Of a stretch of 63,856 nucleotides of DNA, positions 33,580 to 41,107 are shown piece after piece. Origin of the DNA: an uncultured Clostridia bacterium (GTDB lineage: Bacteria > Bacillota > Clostridia > Christensenellales > Borkfalkiaceae). Made by a program: the position numbers and the translations under genes. Numbering within the stretch: position 1 is the first letter of the stretch; each line of letters starts with the position of its first letter. The stretch covers positions 1 to 63,856 of the forward strand of contig CALVMD010000009.1 in assembly GCA_944342025.1 (NCBI GenBank). The letters are read 5' to 3'. The notes beneath the pieces are model-generated. The model did not search any database. It worked only from the letters and a program-made list of their open reading frames with translations, and was not told the DNA's origin.

Positions 33580-34878
33580 TCAGTGTTTCCTCAGGTCCGT
33601 GACCCGTTTGACTTTTCCTTCCGCCCGTTTGATGGAGAAAGGCTCCACAAGTTTGACTTTTACATCCAGCTGCACCACCACGCGCAGCTTGTGCCTGATC
33701 TTCGCGACGAGTTCTTCCAATTTGGAATAGTCGGTGAGAAGGCCGGTGTCCCCCACTTCTACGCGCACTTCGATCGTATCCATGTAATTGACCCGGTCGA
33801 CGATGATCTCGTACGTTTTTCCGAGTTCCGGCATGCCCATGAGTACGCTCTCGATCTGAGACGGGAACACGTTGACCCCGCGGATGATGAGCATATCGTC
33901 CGTCCTGCCCACGACGCGCGCCATGCGCGCCGTCGTGCGGCCGCACTTGCAGGGCTCGTATGTAAGGGAAGTGATGTCCTTCGTCCTGTAACGCAGGATC
34001 GGCATCCCCTCCTTTGTCAGCGTGGTGAGCACCAGCTCGCCCTGCTCCCCTTCGGGAAGGGCGCGGTTTTCCTCGATGTTCATCACTTCGGGATAGAACA
34101 TGTCTTCGTTGATATGCATGCCCGCTTTTTCGCGGCATTCGCCCGAAACGCCGGGGCCGCCCACTTCGGTAAGCCCGTAATTCTCCGTCGGGAACGCGCC
34201 TAAGATCTGATGCAGCGCCTCGTGCATTTCCGCCGTGGACGCCTCTGCGCCCATGCACACGAGGCGCAATTTGAGATCTTGCAGAACGCCCGCTTTTTTC
34301 GCCGTTTCGGCAAGATACATCGCATAGCTCGGCGTGGCGATGAGCGCCGTCGCGCCGAAATCTTTCAGGAGCATGATCTGCCGCTCGGTATTGCCCGAAG
34401 AGACGGGAATGACGGTCGCCCCCAGTTTTTCCACGCCGTAATGCAGGCCGAAACCGCCCGTAAACAGCCCGTAACCGAACGCGACGTGGAAAATGTCTTC
34501 GTCCGTCGCGCCCGCCATCGTCAGGATGCGCGCGATGCACGTCGACCAATTGTCGAGATCGGCCCTGGTATATCCGCAGGTGATCGGCTTTCCCGTCGTT
34601 CCGCTGGACGCGTGCACGCGCACGATCTTTTTCATCGGCACGGCAAGCAGCCTGAACGGATAATTGTCGCGAAGATCGTCCTTCGTCGTATACGGAATGT
34701 TCTCGATATCCTTCAGCGTGCGGATATGTTCGGGTTTCAGCCCGATCGCGTCGAAGCGCTCCCGATACATCGGCACATTCTCGTACGCATAGCGCACGAT
34801 ATGTTTGAGCCGCTCGAGCTGCATCTGACGGATCTCTCTCCGTTTCATTGTCTCTATTTCGGGACTGTACATTCTCAT
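33580..34878 (-). CDS. Phenylacetate-CoA ligase 2
   Basis: A 432-aa paralogue of the ligase at 29906 with the same motifs (HASSGTTGKPITCGYTRADL, ENYGLTEVGGPGVSGEC, GRTDDMLIIRGVNVFPSQIE) but clearly diverged sequence, so the two probably prefer different aryl acids. GGGGGG precedes the ATG. First gene of the operon; promoter at 34916-34944. Confidence 0.92.
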   Translation of the reverse strand: MRMYSPEIETMKRREIRQMQLERLKHIVRYAYENVPMYRERFDAIGLKPEHIRTLKDIENIPYTTKDDLRDNYPFRLLAVPMKKIVRVHASSGTTGKPITCGYTRADLDNWSTCIARILTMAGATDEDIFHVAFGYGLFTGGFGLHYGVEKLGATVIPVSSGNTERQIMLLKDFGATALIATPSYAMYLAETAKKAGVLQDLKLRLVCMGAEASTAEMHEALHQILGAFPTENYGLTEVGGPGVSGECREKAGMHINEDMFYPEVMNIEENRALPEGEQGELVLTTLTKEGMPILRYRTKDITSLTYEPCKCGRTTARMARVVGRTDDMLIIRGVNVFPSQIESVLMGMPELGKTYEIIVDRVNYMDTIEVRVEVGDTGLLTDYSKLEELVAKIRHKLRVVVQLDVKVKLVEPFSIKRAEGKVKRVTDLRKH

Positions 34879-34915
34879 GATTGCGATCCCCCCGTAAAAT
34901 TACCTGTTATCGACT

Positions 34916-34944
34916 ATTTTATCACAGACGGCGCAAATATGCAA
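34916..34944 (-). promoter_or_regulatory. Promoter of the aryl-acetate operon
   Basis: TTGCAT (34944-34939), 17 nt, TAAAAT (34921-34916), read leftward. Confidence 0.65.
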
Positions 34945-35011
34945 TACGTTTGGGCAAATTTCGGGGATAAAATGTATAAAAATTTATTTTAGTGTATAAA
35001 TGTGCAAGCCC

Positions 35012-37399
35012 TTAACGCAAAACGGCGCCGAATTTTTCGCCCAGCGCTTTGAGGATGCGCTTGACGTATCCGTCCGCGTCTTCCGGTTTGAAGGCGTTTT
35101 CGTGCGGCGTGAACGTGACGTTGAACGCCATGCTCTTTTTGCCCTTGCCGATCTGTTCGCTCCTGTACACGTCGAAAAGTTTTACCGCCGTGACATATTT
35201 GGACGCATCGAAGATCGCCTTTTCGAGCTCCGCGCAGACGGCGCTCTCGTCCACGACAAAGGCAAGGTCGCGCCTGATCTCGGGGAACTTCGGCAGAGGT
35301 TTATATTTTATCTCGCCGCCAAGCATTTTTTCTGCCTTAGCGTAGTCGAATTCGCCAAGGTAAACGGGCGTTTCTACGGCAAGCTCTTCCGCAAGATCGG
35401 GCGCGAGTTCGCCGAAATAGCCGACTTCTTCGCCGCCGATAAGTACCTTTGCGCTCTTGCCGGGGTGCAGGAAGGGCTTTTGCACGGGTTCATACGCGAA
35501 CGCACAGCCGAACTCCGCAGCGATCGCCTCGTACACGCCCTTTGCCGAAAAGAAGTCTTCTCCCTCGCCGTACACGCCGAAAGAGATCGTCTTTTCTTCT
35601 CGGGGCATATCGGAAAGCGGGAGCGAATCCGCAAGGTATACGCTCGCAAATTCGAACAGGCGCGCCCTGTCGTTGCCGCGGCGCAGGTTCCTCACAAGCG
35701 TATTCAGCATCGAGGGCGCAAGCGTCGTGCGCATGATGCTCATATCCTCGCCGATCGGATTTTTGATGCGGATCGCCTTTTCCGCCTCTCCGTCAAGGCG
35801 CAAAAGCGCGTAATCTTTGGGCGAAATGAACGAATAGGTGATGATCTCGTTGTAATCCTGCCCGCGGATGATGCGCTTTACCCGCTCTTCTTTTCTCTGT
35901 TCGGCGGAATAGCCGCCGCCCGTGACCTTGGCCGTGGGCATGAACGTCCCTTTGATATGATCGTAGCCGTACATGCGGATCACTTCTTCCGCAAGGTCGG
36001 GATACCCCTCTATATCCTCGCGGTAAGCGGGCGCGGTGACGGTGATCTTGTCGCCCTTCGCCGTCACGTTGAAATTCAGGCGGGAAAGGATGCCTTTGAT
36101 CTCCTCTTTCGGCACTTCGATGCCGAGAAGCGCGTTGATCGCGCTGTACGAGGTATTGATGACCGTCGGCTGCACGGCTTTTTCTTCGATGTCGAATCGG
36201 TCGCAGGCGATCTCGCCGCAGCCGAGAAATTCGATGAGATTGAGCGCACGATTGATCGCAATGCCCGTCGTATAAGCGTCCACGCCCTTTTCAAAACGGG
36301 CGGACGAATCGCTCTTCTGCCCGAGCGCACGAGAGGTGCGGCGGATGTTGGCGCGTTCGAACTTGGCGCTCTCGAAGAGAACTTCGCTCGTATCGTCTTC
36401 GATGCCGCTGTTGAGGCCGCCCATCACGCCCGCCAGCGCAACGGGCTTTACGCCGTCACAGATGACGAGATTGTTTTCGGAAAGTTCGAACTCTTTCTCG
36501 TCGAGGGTCACAATCTTTTCGCCTTCGTGCGCCCTGCGCACGCAGATCTCGTTGCGAGCAATGCGGGAAAGATCGAACGCGTGCATGGGCTGCCCCAGTT
36601 CCAAAAGGACAAAGTTGGTGATATCCACGACGTTGTTGATCGCGCGAAGACCGGAAAGCGCCAACCTGCGGCGCATCCACAGCGGAGATTTTTCGATCTT
36701 CAGCCTGCGCACGTAATGCGCGATATAGCGGGGACACAGATCGGGCGCTTCCACGCACACCGTGACGCGCTCGCTGGTGCTGAACGGCGATACTTCATAA
36801 GTGAGTTCCACAGGTTTGAGCGGCTTTTTAAGGACGGCGGCAACTTCCCTTGCGATCCCGTAAATGCTCTGGCAGTCCGGGCGGTTCGCCGTGACCGCGA
36901 TGTCGAAAATATAATCGTCCAACCCCACGACTTTTTTGATGTCCGTGCCGAGCGGAATGTCCCCCTGCAAAATAAGGATCCCGTTCACGTCCGCGCCGTC
37001 GTACCAATCGTCGTTGATGCCCAGCTCTTCGCCCGAGCAGAGCATGCCGCACGACTCGACGCCGCGCAGTTTGCCCTTTTTGATCCTGATACCGCCGTGC
37101 AGCGACGAACCGTCCAGCGCGACGGGAACGAGCGCGCCTTCGAACACGTTGTCCGCGCCCGTCACGATCTGAATATCCTCGCCGTATTCGCCGCAATTGA
37201 GTTTGCATATGCGCAGCTTGTCCGCATCGGGGTGCTTTTCGATCTGCTCGATGCGCCCGACCACGCAGCGGTCGATCTCCTCGCCCACATATTTCAGCTC
37301 TTCCACCTCAAAACCGCAGGAGAAGAGTTTGTCTTTGAGTTCTTGCGCAGAAATGTCCGTATCGACATAATCTTTCAGCCAGCTGAAAGGTACTTTCAT
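35012..37399 (-). CDS. pheT: Phenylalanyl-tRNA synthetase beta subunit
   Basis: A 795-aa subunit of the (alpha-beta)2 enzyme that charges tRNA-Phe. An EMAP-type tRNA-binding domain (VVGRIEQIEKHPDADKLRIC) is followed by the B3/B4 editing region, the B5 domain and the catalytic-like core. A C-terminal ferredoxin-fold anticodon-binding domain (PKFPEIRRDLAFVVDESAVC onward) ends the protein. Standard length. Starts 15 nt after pheS with GGGAGG; T-box controlled. Confidence 0.97.
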   Translation of the reverse strand: MKVPFSWLKDYVDTDISAQELKDKLFSCGFEVEELKYVGEEIDRCVVGRIEQIEKHPDADKLRICKLNCGEYGEDIQIVTGADNVFEGALVPVALDGSSLHGGIRIKKGKLRGVESCGMLCSGEELGINDDWYDGADVNGILILQGDIPLGTDIKKVVGLDDYIFDIAVTANRPDCQSIYGIAREVAAVLKKPLKPVELTYEVSPFSTSERVTVCVEAPDLCPRYIAHYVRRLKIEKSPLWMRRRLALSGLRAINNVVDITNFVLLELGQPMHAFDLSRIARNEICVRRAHEGEKIVTLDEKEFELSENNLVICDGVKPVALAGVMGGLNSGIEDDTSEVLFESAKFERANIRRTSRALGQKSDSSARFEKGVDAYTTGIAINRALNLIEFLGCGEIACDRFDIEEKAVQPTVINTSYSAINALLGIEVPKEEIKGILSRLNFNVTAKGDKITVTAPAYREDIEGYPDLAEEVIRMYGYDHIKGTFMPTAKVTGGGYSAEQRKEERVKRIIRGQDYNEIITYSFISPKDYALLRLDGEAEKAIRIKNPIGEDMSIMRTTLAPSMLNTLVRNLRRGNDRARLFEFASVYLADSLPLSDMPREEKTISFGVYGEGEDFFSAKGVYEAIAAEFGCAFAYEPVQKPFLHPGKSAKVLIGGEEVGYFGELAPDLAEELAVETPVYLGEFDYAKAEKMLGGEIKYKPLPKFPEIRRDLAFVVDESAVCAELEKAIFDASKYVTAVKLFDVYRSEQIGKGKKSMAFNVTFTPHENAFKPEDADGYVKRILKALGEKFGAVLR

Positions 37400-37414
37400 A
37401 TCCGTTTCCTCCCG

Positions 37415-38437
37415 TTAGTCCTTGAACTGTTTCAAAAGGCGCACGTCGTTTTCGAAGAGATAACGCATGTCGTTGATGCCGTATTTGATCATCGCGATGC
37501 GTTCCAGCCCCATGCCGAACGCAAAGCCCGTGTATTCGTCCGGATCGATGCCGCAGTTTTCCAGCACGCGGCGGTTGACCATGCCCGCACCGAGGATCTC
37601 GATCCAGCCCGTACCCTTGCAGATGCGGCAGCCCTTACCCCCGCAATTGTGGCAGGACAGGTCGACTTCGACGCTCGGTTCGGTAAACGGGAAATACGAC
37701 GGGCGCAGCCTCGTCTTCGTCTCCGACGTGAACAAGCGGCGGGCAAACTCGTCGAGGATGCCTTTGAGATCGCACAGGGTGATCCCCTTGTCCACGACAA
37801 GCCCTTCCATCTGATGGAACATGGGAGAATGGGTCGCGTCGCTGTCCGAGCGGTACACTCTGCCCGGGCTCAAAATTTTGATGGGAGGCTTCTTGTTCTC
37901 CATCACGCGGATCTGCCCCGAGGAGGTCTGCGAACGGAGAAGATATTCGCCCGTGATGAAAAAGGTGTCCTGCATGTCCCTGGCGGGGTGATCGGCAGGG
38001 ATGTTGAGCGCCTGGAAATTATAATAATCTTTTTCGATCTCCGGGCCTTCATAGATCTCGAAGCCCATGCCTTCGAAACACTCGATGATCTCCTTTTTGA
38101 CGAGGCTCACGGGATGCTGCGTGCCCGTTTCGGCAAAGCGGGCGGGCATGGTGACGTCCACCTTTTCATTCTGATAGCGCTCTTCGATCTCTTTTCTTTT
38201 CAGAAATTCCTCGCGCTCGGCAAACTGCGCCTCTGCCCAGGCGCGCACGTCGCTGACGAGCTTGCCCATCGCGGGGCGCTCCTCTGCGGGCACGTCGCGC
38301 ATCCCCTTGGAAAGGGCGGAGATCTCCCCCGTCTTGCCGAGATACTTCATCTTCAATTCGAACAATTCCTTGCGGGTGTTCGTCTGCCCGATCCCTTCGC
38401 CGATCGCGCTGCGGATCGCATCCAACTTCTCTTGCAT
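37415..38437 (-). CDS. pheS: Phenylalanyl-tRNA synthetase alpha subunit
   Basis: A 340-aa catalytic subunit of class II synthetases. The N-terminal coiled coil is followed by HPVSLVKKEIIECFEGMGFE (motif 1), HSPMFHQMEGLVVD (motif 2) and FAFGMGLERIAMIKYGI (motif 3). The ATG at 38437 has GGGAG upstream and family-like sequence; the frame is open further upstream through the T-box but without a start signal. Operon with pheT, controlled by the leader at 38474. Confidence 0.97.
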   Translation of the reverse strand: MQEKLDAIRSAIGEGIGQTNTRKELFELKMKYLGKTGEISALSKGMRDVPAEERPAMGKLVSDVRAWAEAQFAEREEFLKRKEIEERYQNEKVDVTMPARFAETGTQHPVSLVKKEIIECFEGMGFEIYEGPEIEKDYYNFQALNIPADHPARDMQDTFFITGEYLLRSQTSSGQIRVMENKKPPIKILSPGRVYRSDSDATHSPMFHQMEGLVVDKGITLCDLKGILDEFARRLFTSETKTRLRPSYFPFTEPSVEVDLSCHNCGGKGCRICKGTGWIEILGAGMVNRRVLENCGIDPDEYTGFAFGMGLERIAMIKYGINDMRYLFENDVRLLKQFKD

Positions 38438-38473
38438 GATCTGTCTCCCGATAGAAATATTTGCACGATAAAC

Positions 38474-38739
38474 AAAAAGCCCCGCGGGACTTTTGTCCCA
38501 CAGGGCGCGTGCGTGCGCTGTACCACCTATGTTCACGGAAACGCGTATATGCTTTTCCGCCTCGTTGACCGCTTAACGCGCGGGTCACGGCTTTCCCTAC
38601 TCTTCGTGCAATTTGGGGAAAGCGACTCGGAAGGGAATACCGGAACGCGCTCTTCGGGGAACTTTTCAGCCGGCGGGCTCCCCTCTCTTGGAATCGCGCA
38701 TATGCTCCGTCTGTCTTCGTCTCAGCCGTTGCGATAGTT
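38474..38739 (-). promoter_or_regulatory. T-box leader of pheST
   Basis: Read leftward, the conserved T-box segment (AGGTGGTACAGCG, 38528-38516) is followed by a 12-bp terminator stem with AAAA loop and T run (38506-38474). Upstream is about 200 nt of stem-rich leader with a stem-I region. A TTC triplet at 38645-38643 is the likely Phe specifier, but its loop is not clearly assigned. Uncharged tRNA-Phe should stabilise antitermination. This explains most of the gene-free 38438-38892 interval. Confidence 0.85.
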
Positions 38740-38745
38740 TTCTAT

Positions 38746-38774
38746 ATCTTACCCCAAACGCAAAAAAATGTCAA
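38746..38774 (-). promoter_or_regulatory. Promoter of the pheST T-box transcript
   Basis: TTGACA (38774-38769), 17 nt, TAAGAT (38751-38746), read leftward. Confidence 0.8.
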
Positions 38775-38892
38775 CAAAAATTGCGCGGTCTTACGTTTTT
38801 TCTCCTCCCTTCGCATTTACGCTTGACTTTTACGTTTTTTCTCCTCACGCGCCTGCCCATGACTTTTGCGCTGTTCTCGCCGCGGCCGCCCG

Positions 38893-39588
38893 TCAGGCCG
38901 TAAGTCGATAGCCGTCCCCGAACAGATCGGCCCCGAAAAATGAGTCGGGCACCTCGCCCACGATCAGCGTTTCGGCGACGAGCACTTGCGTCTGCGCGGT
39001 TACATTTTCCGCACCTGCGGGCAGCACGACGCGTACTTCCGCCGATACGTTCAGATAAACGGAATGCACCGTCTGATTGATCCCCGCGCCCGAAAACGAG
39101 GATATAAACCCGCTGGACACGCTGCCGACGGACAGAACTTTAAAAGTTATTTCCGGTCCGAACCCCGCGAAAAGCTCTATGCCCGTAAAAGCGCCGAGAG
39201 GAACTTTTACCCCTTTGTCCGCCGCGGCGGAGATCTTTGCCATAGACGCGGACGCCGTCGTTCTTGCAAAAAGATTGACGCGCTGCGCGTTTGCGGTTAA
39301 GCCGCTCACCCTGCCTTCCGAATCATAGGTGATCGTCACGAAAGAAGAGTATTCGGCGTCCGAAACCGTTTCCGACACGGCGTCGTTTACCGCCTGCACG
39401 GTCATACTCCGGACGCTCGCCTCGCAGATGGCGTACAGAATGCCCGAGACGTTTTTTTGCATATATACGGTGACGGCGATGATCACGGCAAGCACGACAA
39501 CGGCAATGATAAACGCTCTTTTCCTCACCGAAAGCCTGTTCTTTTTATGGCCGCTCCGATTGTAGCGGAATTCCTTCGCATATGCCAT
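38893..39588 (-). CDS. yunB: Sporulation protein YunB
   Basis: A 231-aa membrane-anchored protein. The basic N-terminus and one membrane helix (RAFIIAVVVLAVIIAVTVYM) are followed by an extracytoplasmic domain with NDAVSETVSD, SFVTITYDSEGRVSGLTANA and VPLGAFTGIELFAGFGPEI, typical of YunB proteins needed for spore formation. The ATG at 39588 is preceded by a sigma-E-like promoter (39594-39623) and no ribosome binding site; an upstream TTG at 39630 would lie in that promoter. Confidence 0.85.
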   Translation of the reverse strand: MAYAKEFRYNRSGHKKNRLSVRKRAFIIAVVVLAVIIAVTVYMQKNVSGILYAICEASVRSMTVQAVNDAVSETVSDAEYSSFVTITYDSEGRVSGLTANAQRVNLFARTTASASMAKISAAADKGVKVPLGAFTGIELFAGFGPEITFKVLSVGSVSSGFISSFSGAGINQTVHSVYLNVSAEVRVVLPAGAENVTAQTQVLVAETLIVGEVPDSFFGADLFGDGYRLTA

Positions 39589-39593
39589 ACGAC

Positions 39594-39623
39594 ATTGTAT
39601 GCGGCACGGCTCCCCGATTATGC
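39594..39623 (-). promoter_or_regulatory. Sigma-E-like promoter of yunB
   Basis: Read leftward, GCATAAT (39623-39617), 15 nt, CATACAAT (39601-39594), a good match to the mother-cell sigma-E consensus. Only 5 nt separate it from the ATG. Confidence 0.6.
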
Positions 39624-39689
39624 CCCGCAATCCCCGGCCTGCCGCCGTGCGATATTACATTTTTATTACATTGCCGTGACAGGATATGC

Positions 39690-39718
39690 TTGCGTCACAA
39701 AGAGCCATATTATATAAT
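39690..39718 (+). promoter_or_regulatory. Orphan rightward promoter
   Basis: TTGCGT (39690-39695), 17 nt, TATAAT (39713-39718). No plus-strand gene follows; the only ORF is 8 codons (39754). A short RNA may be made before the hairpin at 39825. Confidence 0.45.
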
Positions 39719-39824
39719 AATTATCGAAAAAGAGTTGCGCCCCATGCGGACCGACCCCCGCGGTGCATAAACATCATCTTTTTCTTATGCTTTTTGCTCA
39801 ACCTTTTTCATTCTTCCTTATAAA

Positions 39825-39860
39825 AGAGCGCCCGCCGTCTGTAAAGACGGCGGGCGCTCT
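39825..39860 (-). terminator. Terminator of the AEC transporter gene
   Basis: 16-bp arms AGAGCGCCCGCCGTCT and complement surround GTAA, followed leftward by TTTTAT. Confidence 0.88.
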
Positions 39861-39865
39861 CTATA

Positions 39866-41038
39866 TCATATCAGATCGCATAAAAGCATCAAAACGGGGA
39901 TCGTAACGATACACAAAAGGGTGTTCATCAGCGTTGCGGCGGCGGCAGTCTCTTTGTCTCCGCCGAACATTTCGGCAAAATTGAGAGCGCTCGAAGCCGT
40001 CGGCATGGCGCCTATGATAAAGAGCGCGATGATGACGTAGCGGTCGATCGGGACGGCCAATCGCAGGAGAAGCATGACCGCAAACCCCAGGAGCGGCGAT
40101 AATACGAGTTTGACGAAGGAGACCATATATACGCGCACATCGTCCAAAATCCCGCGCCGGCGCAGGAACGTGCCCGCCGCCGAAGAAACGGACAGACATG
40201 CCGGCAAAGCGGTTTGGCCCTCTTTGTCGGGCACTTCCGCCCCCGCCGCAATGTCCGAAATTTCTGTCACAACTGCCGGTTTCCCGCCCTTTGCCGAGTC
40301 AGGCGCCGCCCCTCCCGCAAGCGGCCTGCCACAATCTTCCGAAAACGCTTTTGCTTCTCCGGCAAAAACCTTTTGACGTCCGCCGACAAATCGCATATCC
40401 GCCAAGCGCACCCCTAAAATGATCATGGACAGCGGGAGAGTCATGTTGCCGAGATACCCGATCGGCGTCATAACCTGTTCGGGGATATGAACGTTCAGAA
40501 AGAAAAACGGAAGCGCGACGATCACCGCGATCGTGGGAGGATTGAGTACGATTTTCAGAGGATTGATCCGCTTTTTATCTCCCGTAATGGCAAATACGCC
40601 GAGAGTCCACGTCATCGCATTGAAAGCGATGTTATAGACCACTGTATAGAGGACCATCTCGTCGTTTCCGGGAAAAAGCATCTGCATGACCGGGATTCCC
40701 ATGAACCCGACGTTCCCGAGATACGACGACGCCACGCACGCGCGGCGCGCCGCTTCATTCTTCTCTTTACAGAACAGCAGTTTTGCCGCAAAATAGACGA
40801 TCAGCTGCAGTGCGACCGCAAAGAACAGCACCCATGCAAAATCGACGAGCATAGACGCTCGAAACTCTTTATTGAAGAGAGACGACATCATCAAAAACGG
40901 CTGAGAAATATACAGCAACAAGACGGCGAGAATACTCGCCGCCTTGTCCGGAAACAATTTAGTTTTGCGAAGCAGATATCCGGGCACCGCCAGAACTACG
41001 ATCATAACGACGTTGACAAACGTCTGCAAGAAAGCCAT
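39866..41038 (-). CDS. AEC-family (auxin-efflux-carrier-like) transporter with an enlarged central loop
   Basis: A 390-aa inner-membrane permease with ten predicted helices in two five-helix bundles (VNVVMIVVLAVPGYLLRK, NVGFMGIPVMQMLFPGN, then FVKLVLSPLLGFAVMLLLRL). AEC proteins are usually near 310 residues; the extra 75 residues (about 222-297) form a charged, Gly/Ala-rich hydrophilic loop in the middle. Substrates in the family are small organic acids such as malate; none can be assigned here. GAAGGT precedes the ATG. Monocistronic. Confidence 0.85.
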   Translation of the reverse strand: MAFLQTFVNVVMIVVLAVPGYLLRKTKLFPDKAASILAVLLLYISQPFLMMSSLFNKEFRASMLVDFAWVLFFAVALQLIVYFAAKLLFCKEKNEAARRACVASSYLGNVGFMGIPVMQMLFPGNDEMVLYTVVYNIAFNAMTWTLGVFAITGDKKRINPLKIVLNPPTIAVIVALPFFFLNVHIPEQVMTPIGYLGNMTLPLSMIILGVRLADMRFVGGRQKVFAGEAKAFSEDCGRPLAGGAAPDSAKGGKPAVVTEISDIAAGAEVPDKEGQTALPACLSVSSAAGTFLRRRGILDDVRVYMVSFVKLVLSPLLGFAVMLLLRLAVPIDRYVIIALFIIGAMPTASSALNFAEMFGGDKETAAAATLMNTLLCIVTIPVLMLLCDLI

Positions 41039-41107
41039 TTTTATATACCTTCTTTTTTTATCTGTTCCTCATTTTCCCGATCATCCGCGCACGGAATGAA
41101 CCGCGCT

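Noticed and set aside
35000-38737. A 1245-codon plus-strand open frame
   Set aside because: It lies entirely antisense to pheT, pheS and the T-box, and its translation is Arg/His/Phe-rich without family motifs. It is a shadow of codon bias in the real genes.
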